In this document: piece by piece, positions 23,512 through 31,338 of the stretch
Layout: the number at the start of each line of letters is the position of its first letter
Numbering within the stretch: the stretch's first letter is position 1
Assembly: GCA_018268135.1 (NCBI GenBank)
Contig: JAFDXD010000087.1
Location: 1-40,674, forward strand
DNA: 40,674 nucleotides
DNA from: Bacteroidota bacterium
GTDB taxonomy: Bacteria; Bacteroidota; Bacteroidia; Chitinophagales; Chitinophagaceae
Reading direction: 5' to 3'
Notes under the pieces: model-generated
What the model was told of the DNA's origin: nothing
Seen by the model: only the letters and a program-made list of their open reading frames with translations
Databases searched by the model: none
Made by a program: the position numbers and the translations under genes

Positions 23512-25917
23512 ATGTTTATAAAACGCCTGATTTTTTCCTCATTATTTATTATCCTTATTAATACACTGTCATTTTCTCAGTATAAATGTATTGACAGTTT
23601 TGAGAATACATCTATCTACAGTCATGCCTTTAAGTATTTGCAAAGTCACATTTCGGCACCATTAACAGACAATGATTTTTCTTCTATTTATTGTGCAGGC
23701 TCTATTTTAATAAAAAAAGATATTTCTAATAAAATCTTATGGAAAAAGCAAATTGATAAAGTTGCAGATGAGCTTTTTGTAACAAATGCTAATAGTCTTT
23801 TGGCTACATTTTATTATCAACCCTCCGGGCTTCAGTCTGTTCAACAGGGCTTTTCAAAAATAGATGCACAGGGCAATGTTGTATGGGCAAAACAAATAAA
23901 GAGTACCGATAATAATTATGGCTTTATTGCTAAAGGTAATAATGATGATATTATTTTTACCTCTGTAAACGGGGTATCTTCTCTTGTAAATTTGGTTGTG
24001 CTGGATAGTAATGCTTCAATTGTGAAATTAAATAAGACATTTAAGCTTTCACTTGAAGACGGAGAATTTTTAAAAGGCATAAGAACGGTTTCTGAAAGTA
24101 AAAATATCTATTCAGCAATAATTATAGAAAAAAATACAAACTCTCCTAAAGCAATTACAGATTATCTTCTTCTTTTAAAAATTGATTATACGACAGGCAT
24201 TTTATTATCGGAAGTTAAATACCTGTTTAATGATCAGCTTATCTACAGTGATGGGGTTCATGAAAACATCTTTGCAAATGGGCTGCTCTATGAAAATTTC
24301 AACTTTAAAATAACGGAAGATAATATGCTTGTAATAGCAGGTCGTAAAGCAACAAATTCTTTTGATAATAATAGATTCTTTGTGTTAAAATGCAATAAAG
24401 ATCTTTCTATTTCAAATTATTTTATTTATAAATATCCTCAATCACTAAGTTTTTTTTATTCTGAAGATGTGGCCACTTTACCCTATATTTCTACAGGCGG
24501 TAATGTGCTTTTTTCTAATATTAAAGATTCTTCCAAAATAGGCATATCTACCAATAACTGTTATTATTTTTTAACTGACACTTCATTAAACTTACTACTC
24601 AACCGAAAGCAAAATATTACAGAAACAGGTTTAAATACGGATGGATTCAGATTAAACGTTGTTCCTTACTTAAAAAATAATGACGTTGGAGAATTAATTT
24701 ATCATACTTATTATTCACAACATGATTCTGTTTTGCATATAGTAAATATTTCGAAAGACATAAGTGAAAATACCTGTATGGGTAATGTGTCCGATGTTGA
24801 TATAGTTATTGAAAAGCCGGCTTATATAAAATTACCCCCGCCTGAAATTTTTAATATTGCTTCTCCGACTTTTATACTTACACCTTATACTTTAATAAGC
24901 CAGGGTGAAATCATTGAAGAAAGAAAATTTTGTAAACAGGCAAGTATATGTGATACTTTAAAATTAAAAGGTAAAAGTGATTATTGTTTATCTAGTCCTT
25001 TTGCAACTTTCACAGTGTATAAAAATCCGGCTTGTTTAAGGAAAGTAAAGTGGATAGTTGATACAACTGCCATAAAAATAACAAGCATACCAAATGATAC
25101 AACAGTAAATATTAAGTTCTTAAAACCCTATCATGGATATATAAGCACTACTTTTGAAGGATGTACTTTAAAAGATTCAATCTTTATAAATGTGTATCCT
25201 GTTGCGCCTTGGTTATTTTTGGGAAATGATACTACTATATGTCCGGGGAAATCAATTTTATTAAATGCCGGTGATGGCTTTAAATCATATAAGTGGCAGG
25301 ATAATAGTTCGTTTCAAACCTTTAGTGTTACTACTCCCGGCGACTATTTTGTTGAGGTAACAGATAGTTGCGATAATATTTTTAGAGACTCTCTTATCAT
25401 TTATCCTGCTCCGGTATTTCAATTAGTATATCCATCCACTTTATGCAGATATGATACTGCATCGATAACACTAAATAATACTTTAAAAAATTATAATTGG
25501 TTTCCCTCTAATTCTGCATTGATAGAAAATAATATTTTAAAATTATTTCCTCTTTCATCAACGGTTTATAATATTAGTGCTGAACTGTTTAATGGCTGTA
25601 TTTTATCGGATACATTATTGGTAAAAGTAGAAGCATGCCCGGAATATATTTATTTCCCTACTGCATTTACACCAAATGGCGATGGCAAGAATGATTACTT
25701 CAAACCTATTGTTAGCGGCTCATTTAAGCAATATAGTTTTTCAATTTTTAATAGGTTTGGGCAAAAAATCTTTAGCACCCAAAATATTAATGAAGGCTGG
25801 GATGGAAAACTACATGGAGCCTACCAGGATACTGATACATATATATGGATATGCACATTTAGATTTAGAAATGAGGAGTTGAAATTTCGAAAAGGTACAG
25901 TTGTATTAGTGCGATAA
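23512..25917 (+). CDS. Secreted T9SS cargo protein with C-terminal gliding-motility/type B (CHU_C) sorting domain
   Basis: An 801-residue secreted protein. The signal peptide is MFIKRLIFSSLFIILINTLSFSQ. The first 420 or so residues contain repeated beta segments of the type KIDAQGNVVWAKQI, suggesting a propeller-like domain. Around residues 480-640 lie Ig-like modules, including LGNDTTICPGKSILLNAGDG and GDYFVEVTDSC, common in Bacteroidota surface proteins. The end (about 712-801) is the type B sorting domain: YFPTAFTPNGDGKNDYF, FSIFNRFGQKIF, WDGKLHGAYQDTDTYIW and a basic KFRKGTVVLVR tail, which directs export across the outer membrane by the type IX system. The function of the passenger is unknown. 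It may be co-transcribed with the preceding lipoprotein. Confidence 0.88.
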   Translation: MFIKRLIFSSLFIILINTLSFSQYKCIDSFENTSIYSHAFKYLQSHISAPLTDNDFSSIYCAGSILIKKDISNKILWKKQIDKVADELFVTNANSLLATFYYQPSGLQSVQQGFSKIDAQGNVVWAKQIKSTDNNYGFIAKGNNDDIIFTSVNGVSSLVNLVVLDSNASIVKLNKTFKLSLEDGEFLKGIRTVSESKNIYSAIIIEKNTNSPKAITDYLLLLKIDYTTGILLSEVKYLFNDQLIYSDGVHENIFANGLLYENFNFKITEDNMLVIAGRKATNSFDNNRFFVLKCNKDLSISNYFIYKYPQSLSFFYSEDVATLPYISTGGNVLFSNIKDSSKIGISTNNCYYFLTDTSLNLLLNRKQNITETGLNTDGFRLNVVPYLKNNDVGELIYHTYYSQHDSVLHIVNISKDISENTCMGNVSDVDIVIEKPAYIKLPPPEIFNIASPTFILTPYTLISQGEIIEERKFCKQASICDTLKLKGKSDYCLSSPFATFTVYKNPACLRKVKWIVDTTAIKITSIPNDTTVNIKFLKPYHGYISTTFEGCTLKDSIFINVYPVAPWLFLGNDTTICPGKSILLNAGDGFKSYKWQDNSSFQTFSVTTPGDYFVEVTDSCDNIFRDSLIIYPAPVFQLVYPSTLCRYDTASITLNNTLKNYNWFPSNSALIENNILKLFPLSSTVYNISAELFNGCILSDTLLVKVEACPEYIYFPTAFTPNGDGKNDYFKPIVSGSFKQYSFSIFNRFGQKIFSTQNINEGWDGKLHGAYQDTDTYIWICTFRFRNEELKFRKGTVVLVR

Positions 25918-25930
25918 AAATCTAAATTTA

Positions 25931-25956
25931 TTGGTAGGGCAATTCAACTATTTTTG
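25931..25956 (+). promoter_or_regulatory. Putative promoter of tgt
   Basis: TATTTTTG (25949-25956) is an exact -7 match. A TTG at 25931-25933 lies 15 nt upstream, slightly closer than the usual 17-23 nt. Only CAGCT separates the box from ATG 25962, so transcription would start at or beside the first codon. Confidence 0.5.
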
Positions 25957-25961
25957 CAGCT

Positions 25962-27101
25962 ATGGCCGCACTACAATTTAATATTGAAAATAAAGATGAT
26001 AAAACCTCAGCAAGGGCAGGCAGGATTACTACAGACCATGGCGAAATACTTACGCCAATTTTTATGCCTGTAGGCACAGTAGGAAGTGTAAAAGCGGTAA
26101 CCCAGCAGCAATTGGCAAGCGAAGTACAGGCGCAGATTATTTTGGGAAACACATACCATTTGTATTTAAGGCCGGGGTTAGAAGTGTTAGAAGCAGCCGG
26201 AGGCCTTCATCAATTCAACGGATGGCACAAGCCTATACTTACAGATAGTGGGGGCTACCAGGTTTTCTCACTTTCAGGCAATAGAAAAATAAAAGAAGAA
26301 GGGGTACTTTTTCAATCGCATATTGATGGAAGCAGGCATTTGTTTACTCCCGAAAGAGTAATGGATATTCAGCGCAGCATAGGTGGCGATATTGTAATGG
26401 CATTTGACGAATGCCCTCCCGGCGCCAGTGAATTTAATTATGCAAAAACTTCTATGGAGCTTACCCATCGCTGGTTAGACAGGTGCCTGAATCATTTTAA
26501 TAATACTAGTAACAGGTACGGATATACTCAAAACCTGTTTCCCATTGTACAGGGCGGCATACATCATCAGCTTAGAAAAGCTTCTTGCGAATATATTAGC
26601 AGTAAGAATGCAACCGGCAATGCCATTGGTGGCTTAAGTGTAGGCGAGCCTACAGAAATTATGTATGAAATATGCGCTCTCTGCTGCGATAATCTTCCTC
26701 TACATAAGCCCCGCTACCTGATGGGAGTTGGCACCCCCTGGAATATATTAGAAGCCATCTCAATGGGGGTAGATATGTTTGATTGTGTAATGCCTACACG
26801 CAATGGCCGCAATGCCATGCTGTTTACCAGCAAAGGCATCATCAATATTGATAACAAAAAATGGGAAAAAGATTTTAGCGTAATTGATGATGGTATTGAC
26901 TGCCCCATGAGTAATTATTACAGTAAAGCCTACCTAAGGCACTTAATGAAAAGCAGGGAATACCTGGGCCTCACCATTGCAAGTGTGCACAATCTTGCTT
27001 TTTATTTATGGCTTGTAAAGCAGGCCAGAGCCCATATTCAGCAGGGTACATTTGCTGCCTGGAAAAACGAAATGGTAATACAATTGCAGCAAAAACTTTA
27101 G
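25962..27101 (+). CDS. tgt: tRNA-guanine(34) transglycosylase (queuine tRNA-ribosyltransferase)
   Basis: Tgt exchanges G34 of GUN-anticodon tRNAs for the queuosine precursor preQ1. The 379-residue TIM-barrel protein shows TPIFMPVGTVGSVKAV, ILTDSGGYQVFSLS (catalytic Asp), FDECPPGASEF, PIVQGGIHHQLR, GGLSVGEP and MFDCVMPTRNGRNA (nucleophile Asp). The zinc site is unusual: of the CxCxxC motif only the middle position is Cys (C314 in GIDCPMSNYYSKAY), with Ile and Ser at the other two, although the downstream histidine ligand is kept (H343 in SVHN). I recall the same loss in other Bacteroidota Tgt proteins. The start ATG has a -7 box five bases before it. Confidence 0.94.
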   Translation: MAALQFNIENKDDKTSARAGRITTDHGEILTPIFMPVGTVGSVKAVTQQQLASEVQAQIILGNTYHLYLRPGLEVLEAAGGLHQFNGWHKPILTDSGGYQVFSLSGNRKIKEEGVLFQSHIDGSRHLFTPERVMDIQRSIGGDIVMAFDECPPGASEFNYAKTSMELTHRWLDRCLNHFNNTSNRYGYTQNLFPIVQGGIHHQLRKASCEYISSKNATGNAIGGLSVGEPTEIMYEICALCCDNLPLHKPRYLMGVGTPWNILEAISMGVDMFDCVMPTRNGRNAMLFTSKGIINIDNKKWEKDFSVIDDGIDCPMSNYYSKAYLRHLMKSREYLGLTIASVHNLAFYLWLVKQARAHIQQGTFAAWKNEMVIQLQQKL

Positions 27102-27253
27102 TGGATAAATGCACGCTTGAAAGCACAATATTTTAATCATATAAAAGTTATAGAATTAGGGAGAATAAGTACAAAATAAATTTTTAGCTTTTTTATGCAG
27201 CCTTTATTTTTTTGTTGCTTTTTGTATCAAGATAAAAAAGTAAATATGGGAAA

Positions 27254-27316
27254 ACCTAATAGGCATAAAGGGTAGATATCAAAATACCTAATCCTGAAAA
27301 GTTATATTTACCTTTA
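27254..27316 (+). promoter_or_regulatory. Possible operator/promoter region upstream of the second OmpA gene
   Basis: Two exact copies of ACCTAAT (27254-27260 and 27286-27292) start 32 bp apart, about three helical turns. The second lies 16 bp before TACCTTTA (27309-27316), a 7/8 match to the -7 consensus. Another 7/8 box, AAAATTTG (27330-27337), is six bases before ATG 27344. Which box is used is unclear. Nothing else is visible in the 242-bp gap after tgt. Confidence 0.3.
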
Positions 27317-27343
27317 TTTTACCTCAAAGAAAATTTGTGTTTT

Positions 27344-28048
27344 ATGAAAAAATATTTATCTGCTATTATTGTTTGTCTGCCACTTTATTTGTTTGCACAA
27401 ACCAATCCATTACAAAATGCTGCACAGCCCAAAGATGCAAGGGTAGATGTAACCGTTACCGATTTTAAAAATAATGTATTGCCTCATGAAATATTGGTAT
27501 TTAGAAGCAAGATTAATCAAAGAGAGTATGAAGGGCTTACTAATGATAGCGGCGCTTTTTCGCTAAGGTTGCCTGCAGGCGATAAGTACGATATTTATAT
27601 TTTAGGCTTTAGAGACTCTACCAGCTACGATGTATTGGATATACCTGCCCTGGCCGAAAACACTTCGTATAAAAAACCTTTTATTTTATCCTTCCAGTTT
27701 ATGCCGGCCAAAAACTGGACATTGAGCGGCTGTAATTTTGAAACCGGTAAAGCCATACTCGAAGAAGAAGCATACACAGTATTAGACGAGTTGGTAGCGT
27801 ATATGAACCGAAAAGAAGATGACCGCATAGAGCTTGCAGGATATACTGACAATGTAGGAACCGCAGCAAGTAATATAAAACTTTCGCAGGATAGGGCCGA
27901 TGTAGTAAAGGCATACTTAGTATCAAAAGGCATCAGTGCCGATAGAATCATTGCAAAAGGTTATGGCATGAGCAAACCCATTGATACCAATAAAACAGAT
28001 GAAGGGCGTGCCAACAACAGGCGTACAGAAGTAAATGTGCTGGAATAA
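27344..28048 (+). CDS. OmpA-domain outer membrane/periplasmic protein
   Basis: A protein of 234 residues from ATG 27344 (an upstream TTG at 27335 would add three residues). The signal peptide is MKKYLSAIIVCLPLYLFAQ. Residues about 30-115 form a small beta-sandwich of the carboxypeptidase-regulatory type (VDVTVTDFKNNVLPHEILVF, GLTNDSGAFSLRLPAGDKYDIYI). The C-terminal OmpA peptidoglycan-binding domain is canonical: AGYTDNVGTAASNIKLSQDR with the Asp and Arg that bind diaminopimelate, VVKAYLVSKGISADRI, GYGMSKPI and GRANNRRTEV. No barrel is present, so it likely anchors something to the cell wall. The domain contrasts with the degenerate one in the 4.3-kb OmpA protein. Confidence 0.88.
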   Translation: MKKYLSAIIVCLPLYLFAQTNPLQNAAQPKDARVDVTVTDFKNNVLPHEILVFRSKINQREYEGLTNDSGAFSLRLPAGDKYDIYILGFRDSTSYDVLDIPALAENTSYKKPFILSFQFMPAKNWTLSGCNFETGKAILEEEAYTVLDELVAYMNRKEDDRIELAGYTDNVGTAASNIKLSQDRADVVKAYLVSKGISADRIIAKGYGMSKPIDTNKTDEGRANNRRTEVNVLE

Positions 28049-28075
28049 TTTTTTATAGTTGCCTTTCTATTCATT

Positions 28076-28083
28076 TACATTTG
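28076..28083 (+). promoter_or_regulatory. Putative -7 box of the LtaS-like gene
   Basis: TACATTTG matches TAnnTTTG exactly. A TTG at 28059-28061 lies 14 nt upstream, closer than usual. It predicts a leader of about 27 nt before ATG 28115. Confidence 0.5.
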
Positions 28084-28114
28084 TAAAAACTTATTTCTTA
28101 CATATTTTAAATAC

Positions 28115-29950
28115 ATGTTTTTACGAATTTGGTTTTTACTTCGTTACTGGCTTTGCTGGATACTTTTTTTTGAAGTTGCCCGCATTGCTTTTTTATTAAA
28201 AAATGTAACATCTGCAAAAGACGCCGGTTTATCTGCTTCTTTTCAATCTCTTTGGTATGGGGCACGTATGGATGCCTCTTTGGCTGCATATTTTACTATA
28301 CCCCTTGCATTGTGCATGATAGTTTTGGTTTTTACAAAACTGGGCAAATGCCCCATTTTCATAAAAATTTATACCGGCTTATTGCTTTTAGTATGCCTGC
28401 TGTTGATTTTAATAGATTTAAATCTTTTTCAGGCATGGGGCTATCGGGTTGATGCTTCTATATTAAAATATATGTCTAACCCCAAAGAAGTGTATGCCAC
28501 AATTGCCTACCTGCCACTTTTTTGGATACTCTTATTTTTTGTAATTATTTATTTGCTACTGTTATTTGTATTCAACAAACTTTTAAGTAGCTGGTATAAA
28601 AGCATGCTGGCAGCAAATGAGCGCAAGGCAATTAGTATAATTCTAATCCTATTGTTGACCGGGCTTTTTATCATACCAATTAGGGGAGGGCTGCAGTTGG
28701 CGCCACTCAACCAGAGTAGTGTATATTTTTCTCAAAATAATTTTGCAAATCTTGCTGCTATTAATGCCCCGTGGAATTTTTTGTATTCTATCAATCATAA
28801 TATTGAATCATCAAAAAACCCGTTTGTTTATTTGAGTGATACTACGGCACATGCCATTGTAGATAGCCTGTATTCACAGCATGCTGACAAGGCATTGCCA
28901 CAATCTAAAAAAACTAATGTGATAATAATAGTATGGGAAAGTTTTACAGAAAAAGCTACTCATCTTACCGTGCAGGGGCACGAAATAACCCCCGGCTTTA
29001 ATGCCTTAAAAAAAGAAGGGATTTATTTTTCAAATATCTATGCAAGTGGCGATCGTACAGATAAAGGGATAGTAGCAGTACTGAGCGGCTACCCGGCACA
29101 GCCTATTACCTCAATTGTAAAAGAGCCCGGCAAAGCAGCTAAATTGCCCAAGCTCAGTACACAATTTAGCAATGATGGGTATCATACAGCATTTTATTAT
29201 GGTGGCGAGTTAGAATTTGCCAATATAAAAGCATACTTACTGGGCGGCTCTTTTAATCATTTTGTATCTATCAATGATTTTGATAAAAAAGATCAAAATT
29301 CAAAATGGGGAGCCCATGATGGAGTAGTGATGGAAAGATTGTTGGCTGGTATTCAACAACAGCCGCAACCATTTTTTTACACCTGGCTTACACTAAGCAG
29401 CCATGAGCCGTTTGAAACCCCTGTGCCTACTGTAATACAGGGTAAAGATGTTACCTCTTTATTTTTAAATACTTTGCATTATACTGATGCGGTTTTGTAT
29501 CAATTTATTGCTGAGGCCAAAAAACAGCCCTGGTGGCAAAATACCATTGTAGCCATTGTAGCCGACCATGGCCACCCACTACCTATTACAGGTAAACGCA
29601 TAGATAATTATAAAATACCACTCCTGTTTTTAGGAGGGGGCTTACCCGCAAGTGGAATAACCATTGATAAAATTGGCTCTCAAATAGACCTGCCGGCCAC
29701 CTTGCTGGCCCAGTTACAAATGCCCTATACACAATATAAATGGAGTAAAAACATAATGGATAGCACAGTAAAACCCTGGGCATATTTTTCCTTCAACAAT
29801 GGATTTGGTTTTGTAGAGCCCGGCAAAAGCTATTTATTTGATAATGTAGGCAAATCCTATATTGAAAAGCAAGGCCCGGTGTTAAACACAGATTTAAACA
29901 GAGGCAAAGCCCTGGAGCAGCTAAGTTTTCAGGATTATTTAAATAAATAA
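28115..29950 (+). CDS. LtaS-like membrane sulfatase / phosphoglycerol transferase family protein
   Basis: A 611-residue inner-membrane protein of the alkaline-phosphatase superfamily. The N-terminal part has about five transmembrane segments (for example YWLCWILFFEVARIAFLL, IYTGLLLLVCLLLILIDLNLF, PLFWILLFFVIIYLLLLFV, IILILLLTGLFII). The C-terminal periplasmic sulfatase domain starts near residue 268, with metal ligands recognisable by comparison with LtaS: the glutamate of IIVWESF, the nucleophile threonine of SGDRTDKGI, and ADHGH late in the domain. A Gram-negative host makes lipoteichoic acid unlikely; the enzyme more probably transfers phosphoglycerol or phosphoethanolamine to a glycan, lipid A or another envelope component. 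It lies directly before the rplK operon. Confidence 0.85.
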   Translation: MFLRIWFLLRYWLCWILFFEVARIAFLLKNVTSAKDAGLSASFQSLWYGARMDASLAAYFTIPLALCMIVLVFTKLGKCPIFIKIYTGLLLLVCLLLILIDLNLFQAWGYRVDASILKYMSNPKEVYATIAYLPLFWILLFFVIIYLLLLFVFNKLLSSWYKSMLAANERKAISIILILLLTGLFIIPIRGGLQLAPLNQSSVYFSQNNFANLAAINAPWNFLYSINHNIESSKNPFVYLSDTTAHAIVDSLYSQHADKALPQSKKTNVIIIVWESFTEKATHLTVQGHEITPGFNALKKEGIYFSNIYASGDRTDKGIVAVLSGYPAQPITSIVKEPGKAAKLPKLSTQFSNDGYHTAFYYGGELEFANIKAYLLGGSFNHFVSINDFDKKDQNSKWGAHDGVVMERLLAGIQQQPQPFFYTWLTLSSHEPFETPVPTVIQGKDVTSLFLNTLHYTDAVLYQFIAEAKKQPWWQNTIVAIVADHGHPLPITGKRIDNYKIPLLFLGGGLPASGITIDKIGSQIDLPATLLAQLQMPYTQYKWSKNIMDSTVKPWAYFSFNNGFGFVEPGKSYLFDNVGKSYIEKQGPVLNTDLNRGKALEQLSFQDYLNK

Positions 29951-29955
29951 GTATC

Positions 29956-30014
29956 AATGGGCTCCTCTTGAAAGTATTAAACCTATATTTCGTAAAAAAA
30001 AGCCCATTTTTTTT
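29956..30014 (+). terminator. Long-loop terminator-like hairpin after the LtaS-like gene
   Basis: AATGGGCT (29956-29963) pairs with AGCCCATT (30001-30008), an 8-bp stem with a 37-nt loop, followed by T residues to 30014. The long loop makes it weak. Its T tract overlaps the -33 element of the rplK promoter. Confidence 0.5.
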
Positions 30015-30043
30015 GCCTTATCTAAAAATATTTACTACTTTTG
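30012..30043 (+). promoter_or_regulatory. Promoter of the rplKAJL-rpoBC operon
   Basis: TTTG (30012-30015) and, after 20 nt, TACTTTTG (30036-30043), an exact -7 match. Predicted transcription starts near 30048, giving a leader of about 94 nt before rplK, which is long enough for autogenous control. Confidence 0.75.
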
Positions 30044-30070
30044 CCGCCCAAATTAGTTCTTTAAGAATTT

Positions 30071-30090
30071 ATTCCGTTTAAATCCGGAAT
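30071..30090 (+). promoter_or_regulatory. Leader hairpin before rplK
   Basis: ATTCCG (30071-30076) pairs with CGGAAT (30085-30090) around an 8-nt loop. A second possible stem, GTCC/GGAC extended by GG/CC (about 30097-30115), follows. The rplK leader is the known site for L1 autogenous control in other bacteria, but I cannot match this structure to the L1 target. Confidence 0.4.
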
Positions 30091-30141
30091 TTGGAAGTCC
30101 TGGTAATTGCCCGGACGTTATCACCAAAAATCATTTAAAAA

Positions 30142-30588
30142 ATGGCAAAAGAAATTACCGGCTATGTAAAACTCCAATGCAAAGGAGGACAAGCCAACCC
30201 TGCACCGCCAATTGGCCCGGCTTTGGGTTCTAAAGGGGTAAATATTATGGAGTTTTGCAAACAATTTAATGCAAGAACCCAGGATAAACCCGGAAAAGTA
30301 TTACCTGTATTGATTACAGTGTATGCAGACAAATCATTCGACTTTATTATTAAAACTGCACCTGCTGCTGTACAACTTATGGATGCTGCTAAAGTATCTA
30401 AAGGAAGTAAAGAGCCCAATAGGGCAAAAGTGGGCAAAGTTACCTGGGCTCAGGTAGAAGAAATAGCTAAAGACAAAATGGAAGACTTAAATGCATTTAC
30501 CCTGCATAGCGCCATGAGTATGGTAGCAGGTACTGCACGTAGCATGGGTCTTACAGTAGATGGTAAAGCTCCATGGGAAAATAATTAA
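30142..30588 (+). CDS. rplK: Large ribosomal subunit protein uL11
   Basis: L11 binds the GTPase-associated region of 23S rRNA and takes part in factor binding and the stringent response. The 148-residue sequence has the proline-rich N-terminal signature [39 protein letters not shown] and the C-terminal rRNA-binding end [16 protein letters not shown]. It is the first gene of the ribosomal/polymerase operon, after a leader of about 94 nt. secE and nusG, which usually precede it, are not found upstream; the neighbour is the LtaS-like gene. Confidence 0.97.
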   Translation: MAKEITGYVKLQCKGGQANPAPPIGPALGSKGVNIMEFCKQFNARTQDKPGKVLPVLITVYADKSFDFIIKTAPAAVQLMDAAKVSKGSKEPNRAKVGKVTWAQVEEIAKDKMEDLNAFTLHSAMSMVAGTARSMGLTVDGKAPWENN

Positions 30589-30615
30589 TCGTCAACCTCA
30601 ATAAATTTTTTAAAA

Positions 30616-31305
30616 ATGATTACTAAAAAAAGAAAAATAGCAAATGCTAAGGTTGACGCCAACAAAGCTTATACGCTTAAAGAAGCTTCCGCTTTAGTAA
30701 AAGAAATAAATACTACCAAATTTGACAGTTCAGTTGACCTACATGTAAAATTAGGTGTAGATCCTAAAAAAGCCGACCAGGCCATACGTGGCACGGTATC
30801 ACTTCCACATGGCACCGGCAAAACCAAAAAAGTATTGGTGCTTTGCACTCCCGATAAAGAAGCCGAAGCTACCACTGCAGGTGCTGATTTTGTAGGGCTT
30901 GATGAATTTATTACTAAAATAGAAGGTGGTTGGACAGATGTAGATGTAATAGTAGCCACACCATCTGTAATGCCTAAGATTGGTAAATTGGGTAAAGTAT
31001 TAGGCCCTCGTAACCTAATGCCAAATCCTAAAACCGGTACTGTAACCAATGATGTAGCAGCAGCGGTAAATGATCTTAAAGGCGGAAAAATTGCTTTTAA
31101 AGTAGATAAAGTGGGTATCATACATGCCTCTATTGGCCGGGTAAGCTTTGCTCCCGAAAAATTGATGGAAAATTCTCAGGAATTTATCAATGCCATTATC
31201 AAATTAAAACCATCTACTTCTAAAGGTACTTATCTAAAAGGAGTAAGCATGGCAAGCTCAATGAGCCCCGGCATTATGGTTGATACTAAATCTGTTCAAA
31301 ACTAA
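30616..31305 (+). CDS. rplA: Large ribosomal subunit protein uL1
   Basis: L1 forms the mobile L1 stalk that guides deacylated tRNA out of the E site, and in many bacteria represses its own operon by binding the rplK leader. The 229-residue protein shows [32 protein letters not shown] and the signature [15 protein letters not shown] (about 133-147), with [13 protein letters not shown] near the end. It starts 27 nt after rplK and is followed by a 33-nt spacer with a small hairpin before rplJ. Confidence 0.97.
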   Translation: MITKKRKIANAKVDANKAYTLKEASALVKEINTTKFDSSVDLHVKLGVDPKKADQAIRGTVSLPHGTGKTKKVLVLCTPDKEAEATTAGADFVGLDEFITKIEGGWTDVDVIVATPSVMPKIGKLGKVLGPRNLMPNPKTGTVTNDVAAAVNDLKGGKIAFKVDKVGIIHASIGRVSFAPEKLMENSQEFINAIIKLKPSTSKGTYLKGVSMASSMSPGIMVDTKSVQN

Positions 31306-31323
31306 TTCCGGTAAGCATCGGAA
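31306..31323 (+). promoter_or_regulatory. Hairpin in the rplA-rplJ spacer
   Basis: TTCCG (31306-31310) pairs with CGGAA (31319-31323) around an 8-nt loop, directly after the rplA stop codon and 15 nt before the rplJ ATG. The same five-base stem with the same loop length occurs in the rplK leader (30072-30089). L10 autogenous control acts in front of rplJ in other bacteria, so a regulatory role is possible. Confidence 0.35.
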
Positions 31324-31338
31324 CAAAAAATATTTGTT

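Noticed and set aside
30669-31121. 150-codon minus-strand frame over rplA
   Set aside because: Antisense shadow of the L1 gene; the product has no recognisable features.
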